From Brachionus plicatilis (taxonomy: Eukaryota; Rotifera; Eurotatoria; Ploima; Brachionidae), in assembly GCA_010279815.1 (NCBI GenBank), contig QEOQ01000663.1, forward strand, positions 62,001 through 126,000: a stretch of 64,000 nucleotides of DNA. The letters run 5' to 3'. Both the position numbers and the translations under genes were made by a program. Below the pieces are notes generated by a model. It searched no databases. It was not told the DNA's origin and saw only the letters and a list, made by a program, of their open reading frames with translations. Shown piece by piece: positions 9,582 to 21,900 of the stretch (its first letter is position 1; each line of letters opens with the position of its first letter).

Positions 9582-12500
9582 TTTAGTCTAGTTGAGTCTT
9601 TTACTTAAAATAGTTCTGATGTAAATTAGTCATTTTTTGTTAAACCAAACAATGCATATGCACCGCATGGACTTTTTCTTTAAAGTACCATGTTTGATCA
9701 AACAACAAAGTATCAATGCAAAAATTACAACCCAAGAGTACCAATCTCGGCATTGTGAATTTTTGAACAACGAACAAAAAAAATTTTTAAATTTTAAAAA
9801 ATTTTTGTTTAGGCCTAAAACACGTTCTGGAAAATGTATCAAATGATATGAACCTTGAATCTTCCACATTAAAACTTTGCAAAAGCCTTGAAAGTCTGCA
9901 AAGTATTATATATTTTAGCAAATTATTAAAATTAAATTGCAGAGTTATTGCAGAGGTAAAAAGTATACTATTTTAAAAGTACCAAATTCACTAAAATCAC
10001 TAAAAGTCACTCAAAGTCAATGTTACTAAAATTTAAGCCGGACTTGGACTTAAATTTTAGTGTAAATTTCAATATTATAACATTTTGAATTTTTACTGTT
10101 CCAAAATTCACGATGACCATACTCGTATACTTTGCAGGCTTGATCAGCTTTTTGTTCATGCAAGTATCTGAGCTCCTTCAAAATATTTGTAGCAGATTCC
10201 AATAGATGTTATACGGACATAAAGATAGTGATTTTGATTCTGGCTTGCATCATTTTTCTATTAATCCCTTTTCTAATTACAAAAATTTCCTGAATTACAA
10301 TTGGAATCTACCGTATTTTCTCAAAATAATAGAAAGTTCGGTCATCAAAGGGTTTCTTTTATTCGAAAAATTTCCACTACAGAAAACTCAAATAGAAGAA
10401 ATTTATCCATGTTTTTTTCTTCTATTAGAAACAAGAAAATGCATGTTTTACATGATAAATGACTGGTGAATTTTTTTTTAATAGAGGCACATTTTTTCAG
10501 AAAAAAAAACTCAAATACTAGCAAGTTCTTCTAGTTTTGGTCACTTCTTTTCGATGAAATACAGTAATTTTGATTCTTTAATAAATTTTTCTAGATTTTA
10601 AAATCCATAAAGATTGCATAAATTGGAAGACCCTATGTGGGCGTGTAGCTAATTTATTTTTAATATTAGGCTATTCTTTGTTATTTTGTTTTTTAATAAA
10701 TTAATTGCTTTTTAAATTTATAATTTTCAAAAATTATTTATTTTTAATTTTGAGCTCACTTTTACTATTTATTAAATTGTTAGAGAATCTTTTTTAATTT
10801 TTTAACTTATTGGAAGAAGCGAAAACGTGGATTAAAGCTCCCACTTTTTGAAAGAAAAAGTTAGATTAACGTTTTAGATCTACTTATCAAATTAAGTTAT
10901 CATAATTATTCGCAGAAAATTTCAAAAAAAAATTTCAATTGAAAGTTAATAAAGTCAAATCTTTAAAAATAACCTTATATGTTCTTCAGTTATTTTCCAA
11001 CCAATTAATCAATGAATAATTGACTCAAGTTAATAAATTAGATAGATTCCAATTTCCTCTTCATTATCTATTAACATTAGAAACACCAAACCATTCTACT
11101 TTGACTTGTTTTAAAAAATCCGCATATCTTTAGAACAGATTTTTCAAATTAACAAATCTTTTTCAAATTTATTTCGTTTAATATTTTGGATTTCAAAAAC
11201 GTAAGTGTCAGTGTTCAAGTCAAAAAACACTGACACTTACGAGTTTTAAACAACTCTGATATTATTTATACTTTTTTCATATATTATAAAATATTTGATG
11301 CTAATATCTTTGTTTCTACATATAATATTTTTAACCACTAGACAGTTTAAATTTATTTGATCAAAACATTTATTTTGCAAAAAAAATAATAAATTAGTTA
11401 ATAAAATTTCATATGATATAATAAAAAGGAAAAATTTTATTTACATTAATGTTTAATCAATATATTCTAATGTTTATAACAATTAAATCGATGTCACATC
11501 GATTTTCAATTGTGATGTCACTTTGAAGTTATAGGGCAATTTCCCACGTGAAAAAGCTTTCGACGAATAAAAAAAATTATCTATAGAATAAAAAAAAATC
11601 TTTCTAGTATAAACAGAATTTTATTTATTTTATTATAAAATACAAATTATTAAAGCATAAAAAGTCAATTAAATTTGAACTATGGAATAAAAATATATCT
11701 CTTAGAATACTTTCATACATTCAAGAATAAAAAATAATAGCAAGAGTATAAAAAAATCGATCTAAAGCGGTTCTTATCTTAGGTTGACGATCTGGTTTCT
11801 TTTTTTGATGGTTTATTTAAATAAACTACCTCATCCTCAACTTTCCTTTATTCTTAGACGTCCAAGACCTCTTTTTCTTTTAGCCTCATTTTCAACTCTA
11901 ATTTCTAGTTAGCATTCGTTACATTTGAACCCATTTTTGAAATGTTTCGATGTGAATCGTTCCTGAGAAATGTTTTAAGTTTAGTATTATTTGTAAATAC
12001 CTTAACTTTATCCGATTCTAACTTTTTTTTTGACATTTTTAATTTTTTTTGTAATTTTAGAGAAATTTTGAACATTTATTTTATTGAATCTCAGCATATA
12101 AAAAATTTTTAATGATCAAAAAAAATTAAGTTTAATTATTATGGATAAAGATTGAATTTTCAATCATACTTTAAAAAGTTAAAGTTTCATAAAGTTTCAT
12201 TTATATTTCATATACACAAAGAGGAAATTACTGAGTTAAAGCTAAATCTAGAATCAAAAATACACAGCTTACAAAAATTATTTTTGAATTTCCTTGAACA
12301 CTTAACGCAATTAAGTTGTCAAAACTTAATTGTATCAAACATTCATGCATTTATTATAGCGACTTCTAAATTTCGTTCTACAGGTTAACATGTCTAAATT
12401 ATTTTATTATCGTTATATACTGATTCCTTTGATAATAAGATGAAATCAATAGATATTCAAAGTAAAAATAATTTTTTATAGACTATCAATCAAACTATGT

Positions 12501-15165
12501 AGATATTTTATCTAGCCGAAAATATTTTTACTTTTTTAAACAACCGGTCTTGATTGAATTTTTCCTGTTTTGATAACATGATTATTTTTAATCGCAAGTT
12601 TAAAAACGATTAATTTATCAATTTTTTAAAACCAATACTAATTTATTTAAAGTTGTTGAAAATTTTGCTTTTAAAAAAATTGAACGTCATTTCCCTAAAA
12701 TCTTTTAGAATTTATGCAGCAATATTTAAAAAAATAAATAAATTTCATTGACATCAGTAAAAATAAAAATTTATTTTTAAACTCTATAAAGGTAAATTTC
12801 AGGAAACATAGAATTGATCAAAAAGATTTTGGTTCATGATATGATTGTTTCCATTGCATAAACTAAAAATTAAAACATTATTAGTTATTATTAACTGGAT
12901 TTTCTAAAATTTTTCTTTGTGCTATTTCACACAAATTTTAACTGAATGTAAATCTTGATCAATAATAAAACTTAACTTAACTACTTACTTAACATTAAAC
13001 GTATTTCCTTTGTTTAGAAAAAAGTGGGAAAAATCAAATTTTTAAAGGGGCGATTTCCTCGAAAAGCATTTTTTTGGGAAAATTCAATTTTTTAAATTTT
13101 TGATTTGTACAGTCAAAATTTTAATCAAAATTTTTAATTAAATTATTTTTAAAAATTCACTTTACAACTACTCTTGATTTCCTAATCTCTTGGATACTGT
13201 TGGGAGCAATGCAAGTAAGAATTTAGATTCTGAATGCAAATTTATAAATTTTGATTCGATTTTTAAAAAATAGGACTATCTTATTAGGATTTTTTTTCAG
13301 AGCTCTTGTTCAGTCTAGTCTAAAAATTTAAAATTGAAAATTTAAACAATAAAATTTATCAGGTCACAAAAAAAGCTTTGTTTCAACACTTGTTTAAACT
13401 CCTTACCAAAAATATCTCAGAGCATTTCTAATTAACTATAAAATTGGACGACAAAAAAATTTTAAATTCAACCGAGAAAATTTGATTGAATTTTAGACCA
13501 TCTATTTGAGTTTAATTTTTTCATCTTAATAATATGGTGTTATAGCTAATTTTTTACAAGCAAAAAATTTACTTCTTGAAATTTTGAAGTTCAAAAATAA
13601 TTTGAGTAAATATTAGTTTTTGAAGTATCATTCATCTTACCCATCATCGTTAATATTAGTATAAAATTTTTTCAAGTTTTTTTAAATAGAAAAATATCAT
13701 TATTTTCTTATAAAATTCAATCAGAAATTCATTATTAAGCTTTGAAATTAAAATGGAACTTTTGAACAAAACTAAATTTTAGATGTACTTAATTTCAATT
13801 GTTATTTTAGAGATTGGTGAAATTTTTTTCTTTTAATTATTCTAATAGTTAATATAAAAACTTGTTTACGATATTTTTGTCTTTACTAAATTTTAATATC
13901 CTGTCAGCTGATTTTCCATTTTCGTTTAAAGTATCAAGAATCCTTAAGTTTTAATTTATGCAAAAAGCTTGGAGAAAAGTATTTCTAACCCAATTCATAA
14001 AATTTCAAACATATTAAAGTGTAAACAAAAGCAAGTATGGTTGATTTGATTCGAAATATATTTTGATAAACTAGATTTTGGTTTAGATAAAAGCCATGAA
14101 ATTATTTTTAAATTTTGACAGTAATAGAAATGGTTTAAAAGACATCTATGTTAAAAGATTTCTAAAGGGTACAAAACCGATTATCCTTTCATTCAAAAAT
14201 TATAAAGAAATTCACAAAATTTAAGAAAGGAAAATAATACTATAAAAATAAATACTCAATAAAAATCATTTTTTATCAAAATATTTCTAATCGACTTATT
14301 TAAATATATATAAATTGTTATATATGTAAATTGAAAAAGTTAAATATATCAGCTATTAAATTTTATTTAAATGGAAAATTTTTAGTTTTATTTTTGATAA
14401 CCTAAAAGATTATCAGATGAACAATGCTAGAGATAGTATTTTGAGTTTTTTTATCATTTAAGTTTAAAATAATAAACTTTAATTTGTCCCAAAATAGATT
14501 AATTTTACTGGCTTAATTTTTAAATCCATATTTGCCAATAATGATTAGATTTGTATTAGATATAATATACTAAATTATAATTATTATTTTTAATATCCAA
14601 GGATTTTTTTACACTAAAAAATCTATTAATATTAATCATTATAAGACATTAATTAATTATCAAAATTTCAACTAAAATTGGAATTCATTTATACTCACTT
14701 ACAACATTCGGCACAGTGATAATTATTCTTAATATTTGTATAAGGAGCATTTCTTTTAATTTGAATTTTAGTTGAAAAAATACTTTTTCAAAAGAAATCA
14801 AATATTTCTGAAATTTTTCAGGTTTTAATTTTCATCGAGGAATTCAAATTGTTTTTCTTAATTTTGTATCTTAGTAATTTTAGATGACTTATAAGAAATA
14901 TCATGAAACTCCAATGGCAATCAGAAATCATTAATTGCAATTTATTATAAGTAGAAAAGAGTTTCAGTAATTTTCTTTAAAATAAAAAATTCGATTTTAT
15001 CTTTTAGAAAAAATTTAGACAAGCCTCAGGTAAAAACTACGTTATTCAATAGAAAATTTTACTTACTAATTTTGCTTAGTTACAAAATAGTTCTTACTCA
15101 GAATTGTGATATAAATACAGAGTCATTTAACGAATAAAAAAATTTATTTTTCAGATTTAAATAAA
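9582..15165. other. long AT-rich noncoding stretch
   Basis: No gene is supported. ORFs here are short, low-complexity and lack a splice-compatible context. Recognisable items are runs of AAGTC/GGACTT-type sequence at about 9995-10060, similar to those at 17880-17960, and a perfect short hairpin at 11200-11241. The last part of the stretch would hold the promoter of the small secreted-protein gene at 15166. Confidence 0.6.
11200..11241. repeat. perfect 16-bp inverted repeat (short hairpin)
   Basis: CGTAAGTGTCAGTGTT at 11200-11215 is followed, after a 10-base loop, by its exact reverse complement at 11226-11241. The stem is unusually GC-balanced for this AT-rich region. It could be a small inverted repeat, the core of a decayed mobile element, or a transcribed hairpin. 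It contains a splice-donor-like GTAAGT, so it is not necessarily a small RNA gene. Confidence 0.75.
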
Positions 15166-15601
15166 ATGAATTTAATCGTGACTAAATTGATAACTTTCAT
15201 AGTTGTATTGTCGATATTTGTACCAAATCATGTAAATTGTGCCAAAAGTTTATTGGAAAGTGAATCTCAAGAAAGTCAGGAAGTAGAGGCAAGTTTAAAA
15301 TTTTGAATTTTTAAATTAATTTTAAATCGAATTAATTTTAGAAAGCTGATTTAGTATATCGAATAATTCGCTCATATTTGATGAAGCAATTGAACGATAT
15401 AGATCAAATGAAAAAACAACTAGAAGGACAAGATGGTAATTGCCTCTATTTTCAATTAATTCTAAAAATAACTTGTTTTTTTTAGGATTTGTTTCGAAAC
15501 ATAAAATATACGATAGAAGACAATTAAAAGGTCAAGGTCTCTTTGAAAGATTGAAAAACAAACTGGATCATGATTTAAGTAGATATGGCTGGGACAAATA
15601 A
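15166..15601 (+). CDS. small secreted protein, 108 aa, three exons
   Basis: Exons 15166-15282, 15342-15435 and 15486-15601 join in phase through introns of 59 and 50 bp with GT and TTTTAG borders, giving 108 aa. The N-terminus is a clear signal peptide (hydrophobic core LITFIVVLSIFV, likely cleaved after VNC or nearby). The mature part is short, charged and predicted helical. It has a dibasic RR at about residue 81, preceding QLKGQGLFERLKNKL, and ends SRYGWDK. There are no disulfide cysteines in the mature part and no Gly-Lys-Arg amidation signal. AATAAA follows at about 15664. The layout fits a peptide-hormone precursor or a small secreted helical factor, but I do not recognise the family. 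The exon structure, signal peptide and polyadenylation signal together make a real gene likely. Confidence 0.7.
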
Positions 15602-18600
15602 AACTCTAGAGTTTCTTTTTTAATTTTAATCTTCAAGATTAAGTACTTTTTTAAATTTTTACCAAATAAAATTATTTAAAATTTTTTTTCATTCTTTGTC
15701 AATCTCTAAAAAATTGAATAAATTAATTTAAGTAGTTTTTTTCACCAAAAAATTTTAAAAGATTGTAAAAATATTTAATTGCACTCATTTTTGTAATATA
15801 GACTGGAAGCACTGAACAATTATTTAGCTATCAAAGAGCTAAAAAATATCAATTAAATTATCAAACAAAAATATGAACAAAAATAAAAATTTTGAGCGAA
15901 ATTATTTTTTTTAATAAATGTACTTATAAGAATAGAATACAAATTGTGTTGAAAGAACAAAAAAAAATCTTATTTTTTATTATTTAAATCAAAAAATCAA
16001 TCGAAATTTAAGAGAAATAATAACAATAATATTAATAATAATTTTGTATCAGACTTTTATTTGTTTTCTGAAGTTCAGTACAAAAGAATAGAACAAAATG
16101 ATAAAAATTTTGGTAATTTTTTTCTATAATTTAAAATTATTACTGTGAATACAACAAAGTGCAACATTTAAAGTTGCACCAACTGTCAAAGTCTGTTAAT
16201 GATGTGTAAAATCTCTTTTAAAATGTAGTCCGCTCGAAACTTAGAATATTGCACCATGTCGCAATCACGGAACTAATTTTCAATTTTAAGAAAAAAAATT
16301 ATTCAATTTTTTACATTTTTTCTGCTCTTTTTATCATTTTGTACAGAATTTCACAAAACCCTTTTATTTTCAAAAGATACATTCACAGAATGAAAAAAAT
16401 TCAAAAATAATTGTCTCAAATTAATTTGATATAAAATCGGGTAAATGCTCAATTAAAAAAAAACAGAGCAACATAGCATATTGAACAATTTTATTTTTTA
16501 GGGAATTTCATTTATTTTTAATATTTCTAATCAATCAAAAAGTACTTTATTTTTATTTTCCACTGAATCTAACAACACCTCCGGCGTCAAGTGTAAGTTT
16601 CTTCAGTTAAGAAATAAAATTAATTTGAAAGTAGAAATTATATAGAAAAACTAGAGTAGCCATATCATTGTAAAAGATGCCTTTGTAGTAAGCAATTTTG
16701 CCTCTTGATATTGTATTTTTGTTAAGCAGGTACATTTTTTTTTATTATTTTTTTTTAAATAATCGTTTAAGATTTGTTTTCTTCATTTTTACGATAGTTA
16801 TATTGCTTGAAAAATTTCAAAATACAATCTAAATACTAGAATGTAAGACAGTTGTATTGTTTTTAAATTATTTATCTGTTTCGAGCTTATGATCCTTAAG
16901 ATTAAAAATAAAATCATAAATGTAAAAAATAAAATATACTAAAATTAAATGTGAGTAACATAAGGTGTTTCATATTAAAGGAAAATTCAAAAAATAAATA
17001 ATTATAGAACCAATTTGGAATGAAACCATCTGAAAGCAAATTTCTTAAGATCCCGTTTTAATCAAAAAACAGTTTTTCATTTAAACGGTTTTTAGTGATT
17101 CAAAGTGATTGTAGTTCTATTTCAAACAATCACTGTGAATAAATTTCTTATAGAGTACTTGATTTTTATAGGACAATGTCGAGCCTACCAAAACTTCCAA
17201 ATTAATTTAAAAAAAAATTTTCCATTTAGAGTGTTTTTACTGATTCTAAATTTAAAGCTTGGAGCAGTCGAGTATTTATTAAGTATTTTCCTAGGCCTTT
17301 TATTCATTTAATTAATATACCTTGAAAATCTTAAAAAGCCTACATAACGTGATCTTTTTTTTAAAGGTTTTTTAATCTAAAAAGCAACATAAAGTTCAGT
17401 CAAAATATCCCATTCAAAGCATAAACTGTTTTTTCTTGATAAAAATTTAATATTCTTCAAATATATGTCGTGTTAAATAAGTAAAATAAATTTTTAAGCT
17501 AAAATAAAATTAATATTAAAATTCTAACTAAATTATCTGGCCCTGTCTGATATGTGCTAAATAAAAAATATAAAAAAATTAAAAAGTTACAGATATGAAT
17601 AATCTTAAAAAGAAACTACCTGAACTACATTATCTTAAAGAAAAAACAAAGCTTAAAAATTTATTTTAGTTATTTAGCACGACATACATTTAAGGAATAT
17701 TAAATTTTTATCAAGAAAACATAGTTTATAAAAACGATCCTTAAAACCTTAAAAAAAAAGATCACGTCATGTAGACTTTTACAGGTTTTTCAAGGTATAT
17801 TAATTAAATGAATGAAAGGTTTTAGAAAATACAAAATAAATACTTTAAATGTTTATATGGGACCAGAGTTGTTTAAAAGTCACAAGTCTCAAGTCAAGTC
17901 CTAGTCCGGACTTAAAATTTTTTTTTTCTTTCAAAAGTCCAAGTCCAGGCTTTTTAATAATTTTGAATACTGAAGAAGAATTGTGAAGAAATTTATGCTA
18001 AAATTGTAAGAAAATTCTGATATATGACAAATCTATTGCATTTGACAACCCAAGATTTTGACAACCCATGATTCTATAATTTTTTTGATATGAAGCCTGA
18101 TTTAGTAAATTTTAAAAAAAAATTATTAAGTCCGGACTTATATGAAAAATAAGTAAGAAAAATCTATATGGAAAATTAATTTTTTAAAGATCAATTTATA
18201 ATTATTTAATAATTAATTGCATGTTTTTATATTATTATTTGAATCTTTTTATATTATTTATTTAAGCATATGTTTTTTGTGTTTAAGATTTGTTTTAATC
18301 TATTTTTTTTATCTAGATATTAAAATATTGTTCAAAAACATGCTTAATTTCAACACTAGAAATAATTAATGAAAATATTGCCAATAAGATTAATAACGTT
18401 GTGGAATTTAATGACAATTTCAAGAAATTTTATTTAATCAAAAATTTTTCATTAATCTAGAGCTTTTTTAAATTTAAAAAAAAATATTTTATTACACGTA
18501 AATATTTTTTACTCACAAGTGCATTTTTGGTGATAATAAGATAGGAAAATTTATATCATTTTTTCCAAAGACTTGTTAAGGTTTATAACTACGAGCTGGA

Positions 18601-18915
18601 CAAGGATTAAGTGTCTAATAACTTAAGTTAAATAAAAAACTTATTTGTTGTTTTATTGAATTAGTTTTTTAAAAATTCTGATAAAAAAGCGAAAATCTAA
18701 GTTTGAAAGAAAAAAAATGTTTAAAAATTGTAAAAAATTTTGGTTAAACTTTTTAGCATTCTATTTTGAGTTTTAAAATTGAACAAATCTTTTAGCAGCA
18801 AATTTTTGACAAGTAACCATCGTTTCAAGAGAGTCCTCAATTTGGCGATAAAACATAAAATAATAAAACTTAAATTAAAGGACGATTTTGATTAGAAAAT
18901 AAAAAAATATTTTCC
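15602..18915. other. noncoding interval with one long inverted repeat
   Basis: AT-rich DNA with no supported gene. It contains the inverted-repeat element at 17296-17820 and, at about 17880-17960 and 18118-18136, short AAGTCC/GGACTT-rich stretches like those near 10.0 kb. The extreme right end is the 3' flank of the zinc-knuckle gene on the minus strand. Confidence 0.6.
17296..17820. repeat. long inverted repeat (hairpin element)
   Basis: The left arm begins with CCTTTTATTCATTTAATTAA, then an ACCTTGAAAATC segment, ACGTGATC, and TATGTCGTGTTAAATAA near 17465. The right arm returns the same landmarks in reverse complement: TTATTTAGCACGACATA near 17672, GATCACGT near 17760, and TTAATTAAATGAATGAAAGG at its end. 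Arms are about 200 bp with scattered mismatches, around a centre of about 140 bp. This is the form of a miniature inverted-repeat transposable element; target duplication is not clear. Confidence 0.7.
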
Positions 18916-21900
18916 CTATTTCTTAGTATTTTTCATTCTATTTGCGTATCCGATTTGTGCTTGCTTTTGGCCCATTTGATTAATGTGATGAGTCAGGTCT
19001 GCCACAGATTGGTTCCTTTTAAAGTTTTGCTGGGGCGGCAGTGCCAGATTTGAAGCTGATTTTTGAAAATGAAAATTGTTTAATGACGAGGCGCTTGAGA
19101 ACGAGACTGAGGGAGTTGATGAATTCGAAGAGCTTGTACTATTGGGATAAATGTTCTGAAAGTGCAAAAATGGCACCAGGGACGGATCGCGAAAATCTTT
19201 TTTTTCGCGCAAATTCTGGGCCGAATTATTGAATTGATGATGACGAAATTTGGCATTCCTATTCTGAAAACCAAACTGATTCGCTTGGTCATTGGCAATC
19301 AAGCCCTGTTGCCACTGCAAGGACGAAGGCTGCGCCATAGACGAGTTCGCCTTCTGCATTGAATACACATAATTGCTGCTGAACGGATTCGAGTTTTTTC
19401 CACTGCTTGGCAAACTATTCGATTTGGGAAACTTTGATTGAACATTCAAAAATTGTCTATTCTGGTACTGCTGGGGCCGAAAGCCACCAGGCTGATTTTG
19501 CTGCTTTATCATCGAATTGTTATAGTTGGGTTTGGTGAATGAGCGATTCTGATAGCCAGCATTCAATGGCTTGCTACTGGCATTCTTTAAATACTGAAAT
19601 TTATTTGGATTATTTTTGACATTTTGCTTGAATTTTGAAGGTTTTACAAAGCTAAAAGACTTATCACTGCTCTGCTCCTCCAAAATAGTGTCTTTCTGGC
19701 ACAGCTCAAAACTGTCTCTTAGCTTTTCCAACTGCTTGTTTCCAGTTGACTCTATGGACACGGATGAAGAGGACGAAGAAAGAGAGAGTGAGGAGGTGGA
19801 CACTGGATCGGACAACTTGGACGAACAGGAGGTCGAGAACGACGAGTCGTTGCCGGGCTTTGCTGTGGATGAGTTGGAAGATGATGTGTTGGGTGACGGG
19901 TTGGACGAGAGCGGCTGGGGACTTATTGATGACGAGGAGAAGCCCGACGAAGAGGAAGAAGACAAAAAATTTTGATTAACTATATCTACATTGATGGGTG
20001 TGTTTAAAATTTTATTCAACAGTACCGGGCCTGGTTCCACTTGGTTTGAACTCTTGTAAACTTCTGTCAAGCAAGGATTCTTAATTTTGTGCGGATTTTG
20101 ATCAATTTTTAACAGAAATTTTATCAAATCACTTGATTCAGAGTTTGGTTTTGAGCTAAAAATTTCAGTTTCAATCTGTTCGACTGTGGGAGCCGAGTCG
20201 AGTTTGGAGGACACATCGTCGGTGCATGCTGGAATGGCCAGCACACCGCTCTCTTCTTTTGACTTGTTGGAATTTTTTAAAATGTCAACTAGCTTGTCAA
20301 AACTGGTATCTTTTTTAATGGGTTCCGCATTTGCTAGAGAAAAAGATTTGACAAATTTGGTAAAAACACTGGTGTCATTGGATTCAATGGGTTCTAGTTC
20401 GAAATCGTTGTCTTTTTTGCTCTCATCCGCTTTAGCTCTGGCTTTTTCTTTGTCCAAGTAAACAATTGTTATCTCCAAATCCTCGGTATTTTCGTCATCG
20501 TTTGACTCCTGAGCCTTCAGATCCAGCTCACTAAAGTCAATGCTTTTTGATTTTTGCTTGCTCATGCTGAACTGAACTTTTCTCTTGTCCAAAAGCTGCC
20601 ATTCGTGCTTTATTTGAACCATGGCCTCCTCATACTTCAGTTTGTCTGGTCTATTGTACTTTTTTAGTTCATTTTGGTATAAAAAATCCTGAAAACTTAT
20701 CGAACGTCGATTAAATTTTGTCTTAAAAATGTCCGAGTCGAACATGTGGGTGCTGAACTCGGCAAAAATAATTTTTTTTTTCACATTGTCTTTTCTAGTT
20801 TTGTGCAATTTTTTTTTCTTTTTTTTGTTTAAATTTTTCTTTTTTTTATTGTTATTGTTTATGTCGTCGTTTAGGAGCCAAGGCATGCTGCCGACTCCGC
20901 GAAATGCATCCTTGGTATAGAATTCCATGTCTTTGTTGAGCGAATAGCACCACCACATCCAGTGCAGCACGTAGTTGTCCAATATTGGGTAGCTTTTTAT
21001 CAAGTGAAACATTTTGCTTTCGTGTAAATTTTCCAAAAAAAACTTGAGCGAATAAATCCAATTAAAGTCTATCACCCAACTAGACCATCTGCGGATGTAT
21101 TTTTTGAAGCCAACATTGTTCGAGTACATTTGAGCCGGATTGAAAATTTCATTAAAAAATAACTGATTGTGCTCTTGGGCCTCTTGACGCAATTTTGCCT
21201 GAAAATTCTCCAACATTTCAAGCGGATCTTGTCCCGGTGTTCCGGTGCGGAACACGTCTTCTATCGGCTTTTCGACCAAATGCTCAATTAACTTTTTGTC
21301 TGTTTCATTTAATGGTACTGAATTCTTAACAAAAGGTGACGAACCGGCAAAAAAATAAACAGGGTTAAGCTGATGATTATCTCTAATAAAATATTTTCTA
21401 TAAAAGTCAGGACAGTTCTTAGAAATTAAATAGTTTAAAATTTTTGAAATTAATTTTGTTTTCCAAATTTGGTTACATGTCCATAGTGGCCTTGTTTGGC
21501 ACATTGATAACAATAAACAGGTTTATTGGTTGTGCTTGGATCTTTGTAAGGAGTTTGTTCTAAAGTTGACTTTTTATTAAAGAAAACAATCACTTTTGAG
21601 GAAAAAAACTTAAAAATCATTAATAAATTACAATTCGGTCAAATTGTCTCCATTGATCCGGACACCTCTAAAAGTAGATTTTAGAAAATTAACAAAAAAA
21701 AATATTTGATTGCGTACTTCGGTAGTGTGGCCGTAACGCTGGCACTTGTGACACAATGTTCTGGAAACTTTATCAATATTGGGGCACATATGATTCCAAT
21801 GGCCGTATTTGCGACAAAAGCTACAAGAAATAAACAAGCACAAACCAGATTCGGCTGGATGTCCTAATTGACCACATATATGGCAACGACATGCACCGCT

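Noticed and set aside
19616..19979. Plus-strand acidic frames (DTDEEDEERE type)
   Set aside because: Antisense of the Ser-rich last exon of the zinc-knuckle gene (Ser codons read as acidic residues on the other strand).
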